From an uncultured Bacteroidota bacterium (lineage in GTDB: Bacteria; Bacteroidota; Bacteroidia; Chitinophagales; Chitinophagaceae): a stretch of DNA of 16,383 bases. The notes below the pieces were generated by a model, which was not told the origin of the DNA, did not search any database, and saw nothing but the letters and a program-made list of their open reading frames with translations. The DNA lies in NCBI GenBank assembly GCA_903913355.1, contig CAIWKU010000565.1, positions 1 through 16,383 of the forward strand, in the 5' to 3' direction. The translations under genes and the position numbers were made by a program. Below, in pieces: positions 1 to 5,672 of this stretch (the first letter of the stretch is position 1; every line of letters starts with the position of its first letter).

Positions 1-1
1 G

Positions 2-307
2 AGTTGCCGGATATTTTCTGCTGCTAAAAAGGAAGCAAGAAAAAGAATGGATTCCACAAGATTTGATATGATAAGTGTGGCAGTAGATGCAGAAAAAGCT
101 ACCTGGCATAAAGTGATTGATTTTGAAGGGTATACATGGGACCAGTTGATAGATGAGAAAATGTGGAATGGCAAAGCGGTCAGGACACTCAAATTTGATA
201 GTATCCCTTTCAATTTTTTAATTGACCCCAACCGTAAAATCATTGCCAAGGCAATACCAGCTGACTCTTTGGTAATTGTTTTAGAAAAGCTGGTTAGAAA
301 GAAATAA
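2..307 (+). CDS. Thioredoxin-like (TlpA/AhpC-TSA type) protein, C-terminal part; 5' end outside the window
   Basis: The frame is open to the left edge, so the gene starts upstream; the ATG at 47 is internal. The visible ~101 residues fit the second half of a thioredoxin fold. They include an ISVAVD strand after a basic helix, a Trp-rich stretch (TWDQL, MWNG), and SIPFNFLID, which matches the conserved cis-proline strand (IPxxFLIDPxGxI) of TlpA/ResA-like proteins. A single Cys at the extreme left (SCR) may be the second Cys of a CxxC active site, but the preceding residues are missing. In Bacteroidetes such proteins are usually periplasmic or lipid-anchored thiol-disulfide oxidoreductases. The family is fairly sure from the fold pattern; the substrate is unknown. 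The next gene starts about 190 bp downstream and no clear terminator lies between them. Confidence 0.7.
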   Translation, partial: SCRIFSAAKKEARKRMDSTRFDMISVAVDAEKATWHKVIDFEGYTWDQLIDEKMWNGKAVRTLKFDSIPFNFLIDPNRKIIAKAIPADSLVIVLEKLVRKK

Positions 308-495
308 GATTGTCTCACAACCAGTTATACCCCTATTGGATAAAACGAAAAATGAGAACTAAACAGGGCGATATTTTTAACTGATCAAATACATTTTTGA
401 TGTAGGAGATTATACTCCTGACAAACTGTTAAAACATATACAGTTATTGAGTAATGAAATTTTTTTGCGGTAATTTTAATATAAATCTGAAAGAT

Positions 496-1260
496 ATGTT
501 TATCTCAAAAAGCCGATTGGCATTGAATGGAGTTTTGTTTGGAATAGCAATGATTGTCTTTCTGTCTATTCCTATGCTCAGTTTTTGTCAGGAAACTAAA
601 CCGGTTTCCAAGAAGTTATCAGAAACGCTGGAAGAGAAGTATAATGTACTTAAGTCAGATAAGAAGATGAAAACCGGTGAATATAAAGTGGTTGACTATA
701 ATAAAAATGTGGTTGTAAAAGGAGAGTTTGCCAATAATAAGAAAGTGGGTGTTTGGTCATACTTTGGAACTGATGGCAAATTGGTTCAACAATATGATTT
801 CAGCACTAATAAATTGATCATGGAAGATGACGATCCGAAAAGTATTGTACGAGAAGGATATGATCTGGTTGGCGTAGTAACAAATGATGGAGATAAAATT
901 GAGCCTCCGGTTAAAATAGGTGGCGGTAATTATGGATTTTATCTTTTGTATGATATCCGATCCATCCCGATGGCGGTAAGAAATGAAATGGCTACTATAG
1001 AATCAAGTATGCAATATATTTTTTTCATCTCTGAAAAAGGGGAATTAATCAGTTGGGATATCATTTATGCGGATAAAACAGACGATCCTAAAAGAGAGAA
1101 ACCTTCTATTAAAGGACTACCAGCAGATGCATATGAATTTATTCCGGCAAAGCTGAATGGCAAACCAGTAAAAAGCAAACTTTTGTACAGCGTTAAACTC
1201 ACAATCGCAGAAACGAATTCTCAGAGAACTGGTCAGTCTAATTATATTCCTAAAAACTAG
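496..1260 (+). CDS. Secreted protein with YwqK/MORN-like repeat and TonB C-terminal-like segment
   Basis: I do not recognise this as a named gene. From the ATG at 496 the product has 254 residues; an ATG at 454 would add 14. I prefer 496 because it puts the charged n-region (KSR) directly before the hydrophobic core (about residues 10-28, ending SFCQ), giving a normal signal peptide. After it comes a repeat of the antitoxin-YwqK/MORN variant type (KTGEYKVVDYN..VVVKGEFANNKKVGVWSYF), often found in Bacteroidetes envelope proteins. The C-terminal third (an IPMAVRNEMA..IFFISEKGEL strand pair, then PAKLNGKPVKSKLLYSVKL) resembles the periplasmic TonB_C fold, which suggests a protein-protein contact role in the periplasm. 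LSFC is not a good lipobox because Phe sits at -1. Function is unknown and the domain calls are by eye. Confidence 0.7.
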   Translation: MFISKSRLALNGVLFGIAMIVFLSIPMLSFCQETKPVSKKLSETLEEKYNVLKSDKKMKTGEYKVVDYNKNVVVKGEFANNKKVGVWSYFGTDGKLVQQYDFSTNKLIMEDDDPKSIVREGYDLVGVVTNDGDKIEPPVKIGGGNYGFYLLYDIRSIPMAVRNEMATIESSMQYIFFISEKGELISWDIIYADKTDDPKREKPSIKGLPADAYEFIPAKLNGKPVKSKLLYSVKLTIAETNSQRTGQSNYIPKN

Positions 1261-1540
1261 GTAATTACAAAGGCTTAGGATTTCTATGAATGAAAAAGCA
1301 TAACGTTTTTAAAACCTTTGCCCTTTGCAAGATAATAGGCTAACAGAGTTTTCTTGCATACATATCATTGTTTGACTAGAAAAAGCATTACAGGCTCATT
1401 ATCAATTATTTAAGTAGTAATCACCTGAAAATTAAATCAATAAAGATTTGGATCTGTTGATTATAAATTATTCATGCAGTTGAATACAATAATATTTATC
1501 GCAGATCGTTATAGCTTTCACGGCAAAGTTCCCGCGACTG

Positions 1541-1614
1541 GCATCCCCAAAATAGGAAAACGGCAAATAACCCCGATTTGCCTATTGTAACTGTTTTTCA
1601 CCGATTTTGGGTGC
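1541..1614. other. Nested inverted repeats (possible structured RNA or DNA element)
   Basis: CCCAAAAT (1546-1553) is a perfect inverted match to ATTTTGGG (1604-1611). GCA (1541-1543) with TGC (1612-1614) extends the stem past a 2-nt bulge, giving 11 bp. Inside it, GGCAAAT (1562-1568) pairs with ATTTGCC (1576-1582) around a 7-nt loop, and AATA/TATT (1551-1554, 1583-1586) can pair alternatively. There is no T-run, so it is not an intrinsic terminator. It lies about 70 bp upstream of the putative promoter of the outer membrane protein gene. No riboswitch family was recognised. Confidence 0.4.
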
Positions 1615-1682
1615 ACCATACCCAACTATCATGGTAGTTTTCCGTTGAAATTGAATAGTAAGGCTACTAAATAGTGTCGTAC

Positions 1683-1690
1683 TATATTTG
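1683..1690 (+). promoter_or_regulatory. Putative Bacteroidetes -7 box for the first outer membrane protein gene
   Basis: TATATTTG is an exact match to the Bacteroidetes -7 consensus TAnnTTTG. It ends 22 nt before the ATG at 1713. No TTG was found at the expected -33 distance. The other outer membrane protein gene in this window has an equally perfect box at the same distance from its start. Confidence 0.45.
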
Positions 1691-1712
1691 CATTCCGAAC
1701 TATACATTTTTT

Positions 1713-4532
1713 ATGAAGAAGATTTTTACCCTTTCCATCCTATTATTTCTTTCTGCAGCCGCGATGGCACAAACCGTAGGAACGGTGAAAGGAAAACTGC
1801 TTGATTCCCTTAATAAACAATCACTTAAGGATGCTTCTATTACGGTTTTAGACTCCAGAGACTCTACATTAGAAGTTTTTGGTCTCGCCAAAACCGATGG
1901 AACTTTTTATATAACGAATATCCCATTTGGCTCCAGATTGGTGGTTATTAAATTTCAGGGGTATGATCCCATTTCCAAACTGATCGTTTTTTCCAAAGGA
2001 AATGCCACGGTGGATATGGGAAATATTTACATGAAAACAGCTTCCAATGACCTGGGTAATGTAACTGTTACGCAGTCAGCTATGCGCGTGAAAGGAGATA
2101 CAGTTGAAGTAAATGCTTCCAGCTTTAAAACCAAACCCAATGCCGTAGCAGAAGATGTACTCAGAAAAGTACCCGGAATGGAAGTCGCAAAGGACGGAAG
2201 TATCAAATCGCAGGGTGAAGCAGTACAAAGAGTATTGGTGAATGGAAAGCGCTTTTTTGGTGACGATCCTAAAATGGCCACTAAAAACCTTCCTTCAGAT
2301 GTAATTGATAAAATCCAGGTATTTGATGACCTGAGTGACCAAAGTAAATTTTCTGGATTTGATGATGGTAACCGGGTTAAAACGCTCAATATCACTACCA
2401 AAAAGAATATGGCCAAAGGCATGTTTGGTAAACTGGTGTTGGGTGCCGGAACAGATGGGGCATTTGATGAGAGTTTTAATTTAAGTGTTCAGAATGGCGA
2501 TAGGCAGCTGACTTTCCTTGGACAGGGAAATGATATTAATAAACAGAATTTTACCCAGCAGAATTTGGGTGGTGGTCGCGGTGGTGGTGGCGGCGGTGGT
2601 GGTTTTAGCGGAGCAACGGGTAGTGCCAGTGGTGTTACAACTATCTGGGCAGGTGGCGTAAACTACAGAGATGCATGGGGTAAAAATGTTGATGCATATG
2701 GAAGCTATTTTTACAATGCACCTAAATTGGTTATCAATCAGGCAAGTAATACTCAAAATTTGTTGAGTCAGGATTCTTCCACTTACAATAATGCCACATC
2801 TTCTTCTGTTTCAAATAATGTGAATCATCGTATCACATTTAACCTGGAAGATAGGCTCGATTCAAACAATTCATTGATCTTCCGGCCGAATGTTGTTTTT
2901 CAGAACAGTACACCGAATGCTGTTACTTCCAATATTACTACTGGCGGGCCCAATAATGTTTTGATCAACCAATCAACTAGTCAAACATCCAGTTACAATA
3001 GTGGATACAATATTAGCGGAGCCAATCTGCAGATCCGTCACCGGTTTGCTAAAAAAGGAAGAACTGTATCTCTTGATTTGGGATTTTCGGGTGGTGAAAA
3101 TAATGGGGATGGGCTGAATTATTCTATCAACTCTTTTTATAAACCTATTGTAAAAAAAGATACCATTAATCAGTATTATAGGGATTCTTCCAAATCAATC
3201 GGCTTAAATCCAACCCTTTCTTATACCGAACCGATAGGCAGGAATCAAATGATTGAATTAAGGTATTCATACTCTTATAATAACAGCACAACGGTAAATA
3301 ATACCTACCGTTACGATAATTTATCGCAGAAATTTTCACAGTTCGATAGCCTTTATAGTAACTCGTATAAATACACAGCTACTTCCAGCACCGCTAACCT
3401 GAGTTACCGATTACAGAAAACAAAGTATAATTTCAATATTGGTACTGGTCTCCAATTCATGGATATCAACAGTAACAACACTACTAAGAACGTGATTGTG
3501 GCCAAGAACTTTGTGAATTTTACACCTACGGCAAATTTTACCTATAATTTCTCTAAAACGAAAAACCTTCGTTTTTTCTATACCGGAAGAACGGGGCAGC
3601 CAAGTACTTCTCAATTACAACCGGTTAGTACTACTTCTGATTCGATCAATTTTCAAATTGGTAATCCTAACCTGAAACCACAATTCACCAATAGTTTACG
3701 GGTGCTGTATACCTCATTTGATCCATTTACCCAACGTATCATTTTTGCAACGGTAAATGCCAGTATGGTATCTAATGATATTCAAAGTTCGATTACACAG
3801 AATGCAAACGGCGGTAAAACAACTACCTATGTTAACCTTGGCGGAACCCTTAATTTCCAGGGGTATTTTAACTATGGATTCCCTATAAAAAGCCCGAAAT
3901 CCAACCTGAACCTGCAATCCAATATTGGATATTCGCAGAGTCAGTCATTACTCAATAATGTAAGTAACTATACAAAAAGTACAACGTTACAGGAAACAGT
4001 TAAGTGGACTACCAACCTGGCGAATAATTTTGATATGAACCTGAGCACATCGTTCACTTATAACCCTTCCCGTAATTCATTATCAACCAGCCAAAATACC
4101 AATTATACTACGGCATATGTTGCTGCCGACTTTACATTGTATACCAATAATGGTTGGTTAATGGCCAGCGATTTTGATTTAACGCAATACGGAAATCGTG
4201 CCCCAGGGTATAATACTTCAGTTTTCCTGATCACGCCATCTATTGCCAAACAATTCTTGAAGAATAAAGCCGGGGAGTTAAGGCTTAGCTGTTTTGATTT
4301 ATTAAAACAGAATGTGGCAATCAGCAGTAGCACTTCAGCTAACCAGATTGTAAACTCACGTACCAATAACCTAACCCAATACTTCATGTTGACATTTACC
4401 TATAACCTGCGCAGCTTTGCCGGCCAACAGCAAAGAAACCAGCAAAGAGGTATGTACCCAGGGATGCCTCCAGGAATGGGAGGTATGGGTGGCATGGGCG
4501 GCGGATTTGGCGGCGGACGTAGAAATAATTAA
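1713..4532 (+). CDS. Outer membrane beta-barrel protein, TonB-receptor-like (CarboxypepD_reg + plug + OMP_b-brl_3-type barrel)
   Basis: The product has 939 residues from the ATG at 1713, chosen because it begins a classic signal peptide (MKKIFTLSILL..AAAMAQ, residues 1-20). A longer frame from a TTG at 1674 adds a non-signal extension. Order: a carboxypeptidase-regulatory-like Ig domain (about 22-105, with GTVKGKLLD and TDGTFYITNIPFG); a plug-like domain (about 115-235, with VAEDVLRKVPGMEV, RVLVNGKRFFGDDPKMATKNLP and IQVFDD); then a long Asn/Ser/Thr- and aromatic-rich beta-barrel. A Gly run (about 286-298) sits in an early barrel loop. After the last barrel strand (YFMLTFTYNLR) comes a ~35-residue tail of Gln/Arg and then Met/Gly/Pro (GMGGMGGMGGGFGGG). 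Such proteins sit in the outer membrane and many are TonB-dependent; the substrate is unknown. It is paralogous to the gene at 14788. Confidence 0.9.
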   Translation: MKKIFTLSILLFLSAAAMAQTVGTVKGKLLDSLNKQSLKDASITVLDSRDSTLEVFGLAKTDGTFYITNIPFGSRLVVIKFQGYDPISKLIVFSKGNATVDMGNIYMKTASNDLGNVTVTQSAMRVKGDTVEVNASSFKTKPNAVAEDVLRKVPGMEVAKDGSIKSQGEAVQRVLVNGKRFFGDDPKMATKNLPSDVIDKIQVFDDLSDQSKFSGFDDGNRVKTLNITTKKNMAKGMFGKLVLGAGTDGAFDESFNLSVQNGDRQLTFLGQGNDINKQNFTQQNLGGGRGGGGGGGGFSGATGSASGVTTIWAGGVNYRDAWGKNVDAYGSYFYNAPKLVINQASNTQNLLSQDSSTYNNATSSSVSNNVNHRITFNLEDRLDSNNSLIFRPNVVFQNSTPNAVTSNITTGGPNNVLINQSTSQTSSYNSGYNISGANLQIRHRFAKKGRTVSLDLGFSGGENNGDGLNYSINSFYKPIVKKDTINQYYRDSSKSIGLNPTLSYTEPIGRNQMIELRYSYSYNNSTTVNNTYRYDNLSQKFSQFDSLYSNSYKYTATSSTANLSYRLQKTKYNFNIGTGLQFMDINSNNTTKNVIVAKNFVNFTPTANFTYNFSKTKNLRFFYTGRTGQPSTSQLQPVSTTSDSINFQIGNPNLKPQFTNSLRVLYTSFDPFTQRIIFATVNASMVSNDIQSSITQNANGGKTTTYVNLGGTLNFQGYFNYGFPIKSPKSNLNLQSNIGYSQSQSLLNNVSNYTKSTTLQETVKWTTNLANNFDMNLSTSFTYNPSRNSLSTSQNTNYTTAYVAADFTLYTNNGWLMASDFDLTQYGNRAPGYNTSVFLITPSIAKQFLKNKAGELRLSCFDLLKQNVAISSSTSANQIVNSRTNNLTQYFMLTFTYNLRSFAGQQQRNQQRGMYPGMPPGMGGMGGMGGGFGGGRRNN

Positions 4533-4558
4533 TTGAAAACGAGTAACTAATATATAAT

Positions 4559-4591
4559 AACAGGGCGTTCATGATTTATGAACGCCCTGTT
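4559..4591 (+). terminator. Strong hairpin terminator after the first outer membrane protein gene
   Basis: A perfect 14-bp stem is formed by AACAGGGCGTTCAT (4559-4572) and ATGAACGCCCTGTT (4578-4591) around the 5-nt loop GATTT. It begins 26 nt after the stop codon. No T-run follows on the + strand, so it may act as an RNA 3' end stabiliser or a Bacteroidetes-type terminator. It isolates the outer membrane protein gene from the arginine operon leader. Confidence 0.75.
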
Positions 4592-4662
4592 CATTAGCAG
4601 CCTGGACGCGTTTTCAAATCAAATTTGACAAAAAAAATACACGCTATTAACGCAAACTGTTA

Positions 4663-4690
4663 TACTTTTACAACTCATTAAGTATATTTC
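4663..4690 (+). promoter_or_regulatory. Candidate promoter boxes for the arginine operon leader
   Basis: Two near matches to TAnnTTTG lie upstream of the leader reading frame: TACTTTTA (4663-4670) and TATATTTC (4683-4690), each 7 of 8 counting only the last base as wrong. The first would leave a 5' UTR of about 30 nt before the leader GTG at 4704, the second only a few nt. No convincing -33 TTG is seen at the right distance for either, so which box is used is unresolved. Confidence 0.3.
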
Positions 4691-4697
4691 ACATATC

Positions 4698-4710
4698 TAT
4701 TCAGTGAATA
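4698..4710. promoter_or_regulatory. 13-bp perfect palindrome over the leader start codon (possible operator)
   Basis: TATTCA-G-TGAATA is a perfect inverted repeat with a one-base centre, and the leader GTG (4704-4706) starts at that centre. The half-sites ATTCA/TGAAT are the letters of the classical ArgR box but in the opposite order (the ARG box is TGAAT..ATTCA). It is therefore not a standard ARG box; operator function is a guess from symmetry and position. Confidence 0.3.
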
Positions 4711-4814
4711 CGACCGCATTACATATAAGATTTAATCAGTCAGCGATAGCTACTGCTTTGGTTCTTCCCATAGCAATCAATAGCTGTCCACCTCGACCTC
4801 GACGTGGTTGCTGA
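4704..4814 (+). CDS. Putative arginine-operon leader peptide (36 aa, GTG start)
   Basis: This short frame lies between the terminator at 4559-4591 and the first enzyme gene. It starts with GTG and reads (M)NTTALHIRFNQSAIATAL, then VLPIAINSCPPRPRRGC, then TGA. The end holds three Arg codons in a five-codon span (CGA 4794, CGA 4800, CGT 4803), two Pro-containing steps and flanking Cys residues. Arg is the end product of the operon downstream, so a ribosome reading these codons could sense charged Arg-tRNA, or the nascent chain could arrest. The Arg codons lie inside a hairpin (4788-4807) and the stop codon overlaps the next one (4811-4846). The GTG start is inferred: no ATG is available in frame. 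The peptide looks protein-like but I do not recognise a described leader family; expression is unproven. Confidence 0.6.
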   Translation: MNTTALHIRFNQSAIATALVLPIAINSCPPRPRRGC

Positions 4815-4846
4815 TAGGACGAGCAACTGGCACTTGCCCCTATCAG
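4771..4846 (+). promoter_or_regulatory. Putative attenuator-type RNA structures in the arginine operon leader
   Basis: Three pairings compete. Hairpin A (4788-4807): CCAC/GTGG and TCG/CGA around loop ACCT, with one C-C mismatch; it covers all three Arg codons of the leader frame. Pairing B: TAGCAATCA (4771-4779) with TGGTTGCTG (4805-4813), nine continuous pairs including two G-U. Hairpin C: CTGATAGG (4811-4818) with CCTATCAG (4839-4846), with an inner GCAA/TTGC. B excludes both A and C. A ribosome stalled on the Arg codons would cover the arms of A and B and leave C a different chance to form than a ribosome that finishes at the TGA (4812-4814). The polarity of the switch cannot be settled by eye. 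Confidence 0.5.
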
Positions 4847-4869
4847 TGGAAATTCTCCCGGAATGAACC

Positions 4870-4891
4870 AATGCATTTTTGCATTCTTTTT
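4870..4891 (+). terminator. Weak terminator-like hairpin before the GNAT gene
   Basis: AATGCA (4870-4875) pairs perfectly with TGCATT (4880-4885) around TTTT, and CTTTTT follows. The stem is short and AT-rich, so termination would be inefficient or conditional. It sits between leader hairpin C and the likely start of the first enzyme gene, where the terminator of an attenuator would be. The ATG at 4871 lies inside its left arm, which argues against that ATG as the enzyme's start. Confidence 0.35.
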
Positions 4892-4912
4892 CACTCAATT
4901 AATCTTTACAAG

Positions 4913-5620
4913 TTGGAATCTAATATTATTGTTCGTGTAGCGAATGGTGGCGACACGCATTACGCACAAACTATAACAGATGAGATGGAATCTTCGGCCA
5001 AAGCGCGTGGAACAGGTATTGCCAAACGCAGTCCTGAATATGTGGCCAAGAAAATGGAAGAAGGAAAGGCTGTGATAGCAGTATTACCAGATGGCACCTG
5101 GGTTGGCTTTTGTTATATCGAAGTCTGGGGACATGAAGAATTCGTGGCAAATAGCGGATTGATCGTATCTCCTGAATACAGGAAAACAGGAGTTGCCAAA
5201 CAGATTAAGCAAACCATCTTTAACCTGTCGAGGGAAAGATACCCCGAAGCTAAAATATTCGGCCTCACAACGGGTCTGGCTGTGATGAAAATCAACAGCG
5301 ATCTGGGATATGAACCGGTAACATATAGCGAGTTAACAGATGATGAAGAATTTTGGGCAGGTTGTAAAAGTTGCGTGAATTATGATATCCTAATGAGTAA
5401 GGATAGAAAAAACTGTATGTGTACAGCTATGTTGTATGATCCCAAAGATCATTATGAACCAAAAGAAACATCAGAAGAGTTTAAACAAAATTCAAAACTG
5501 TATGAACGGTTCATGAAAATCAAACAGAGTAAACTTTTAACCATATTCAGGAAAAAAGAGAGCGGAAATGGCGGAGCTGCAAAGCCGAAGTCTCTATTTC
5601 ATTATTTTTTTAGTTTCTGA
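4913..5620 (+). CDS. GNAT family N-acyltransferase, likely first step of arginine synthesis (glutamate N-acylation)
   Basis: The product has 235 residues from TTG at 4913, chosen because GNAT-like sequence begins right there (IIVRVAN, residues 5-11) and the upstream ATG (4871) lies in a terminator-like hairpin; that ATG would add 14 residues. The acyl-CoA binding motif A is visible as LIVSPEYRKTGVAKQIKQ (about 83-100), with R-x-x-G-x-A for the pyrophosphate. A Cys cluster follows: C151-x2-C154 and C168-x-C170, which could bind a metal. As the first gene of an otherwise complete arginine operon, directly before argG, it most likely makes N-acyl-glutamate from glutamate and acyl-CoA, doing the job of ArgA. 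Whether the donor is acetyl-CoA or succinyl-CoA is not shown by this protein; ArgF' residue 90 favours succinyl. The last 25 residues are basic, then aromatic (HYFFSF), and look unstructured. Confidence 0.8.
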   Translation: MESNIIVRVANGGDTHYAQTITDEMESSAKARGTGIAKRSPEYVAKKMEEGKAVIAVLPDGTWVGFCYIEVWGHEEFVANSGLIVSPEYRKTGVAKQIKQTIFNLSRERYPEAKIFGLTTGLAVMKINSDLGYEPVTYSELTDDEEFWAGCKSCVNYDILMSKDRKNCMCTAMLYDPKDHYEPKETSEEFKQNSKLYERFMKIKQSKLLTIFRKKESGNGGAAKPKSLFHYFFSF

Positions 5621-5672
5621 TGCGGTCAGGTTATTTAAAAATAAAAACATTTATAGAAAGCAGATCATTATC

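Larger units (their letters stand above)
1261..1712. other. 452-bp gene-free region upstream of the first outer membrane protein
   Basis: No reading frame here looks coding: the few ATG-started frames stop within a few codons. The left part (1261-1500) is plain AT-rich DNA with only a weak CAAAGG/CCTTTG inverted pair (1268-1273, 1315-1320). The right part is richer in GC and holds the nested inverted repeats at 1541-1614 and a promoter-like TATATTTG at 1683-1690, both listed separately. No intrinsic terminator with a T-run follows the gene ending at 1260. Confidence 0.6.

Noticed and set aside
2027..2422. 131-codon minus-strand open frame
   Set aside because: It is antisense to the conserved plug domain of the gene at 1713; no independent coding evidence.
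2567..2620. G-rich GGT/GGC repeat as a microsatellite or quadruplex element
   Set aside because: It is explained by codons for the Gly run in the barrel protein and is imperfect as a tandem repeat.
4624..4666. TTGACA (4625-4630) with TATACT (4661-4666) as a sigma70-type promoter
   Set aside because: The 30-nt spacer is far too long for -35/-10 boxes, and Bacteroidetes housekeeping promoters use a different consensus.
4811..4846. Leader hairpin C as an intrinsic terminator
   Set aside because: No T-run follows (the next bases are TGGAAATT), so it is listed as a regulatory structure instead.
4808..4912. N-terminal extension of the GNAT gene from TTG 4808 or ATG 4871
   Set aside because: The stretch overlaps the leader frame and two hairpins, and its residues are not GNAT-like; family sequence begins after 4913.
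5568..5672. Longer argG starting at 5568
   Set aside because: It overlaps the GNAT gene and adds a non-family hydrophobic/basic stretch; ATG 5673 gives the normal ArgG N-terminus.
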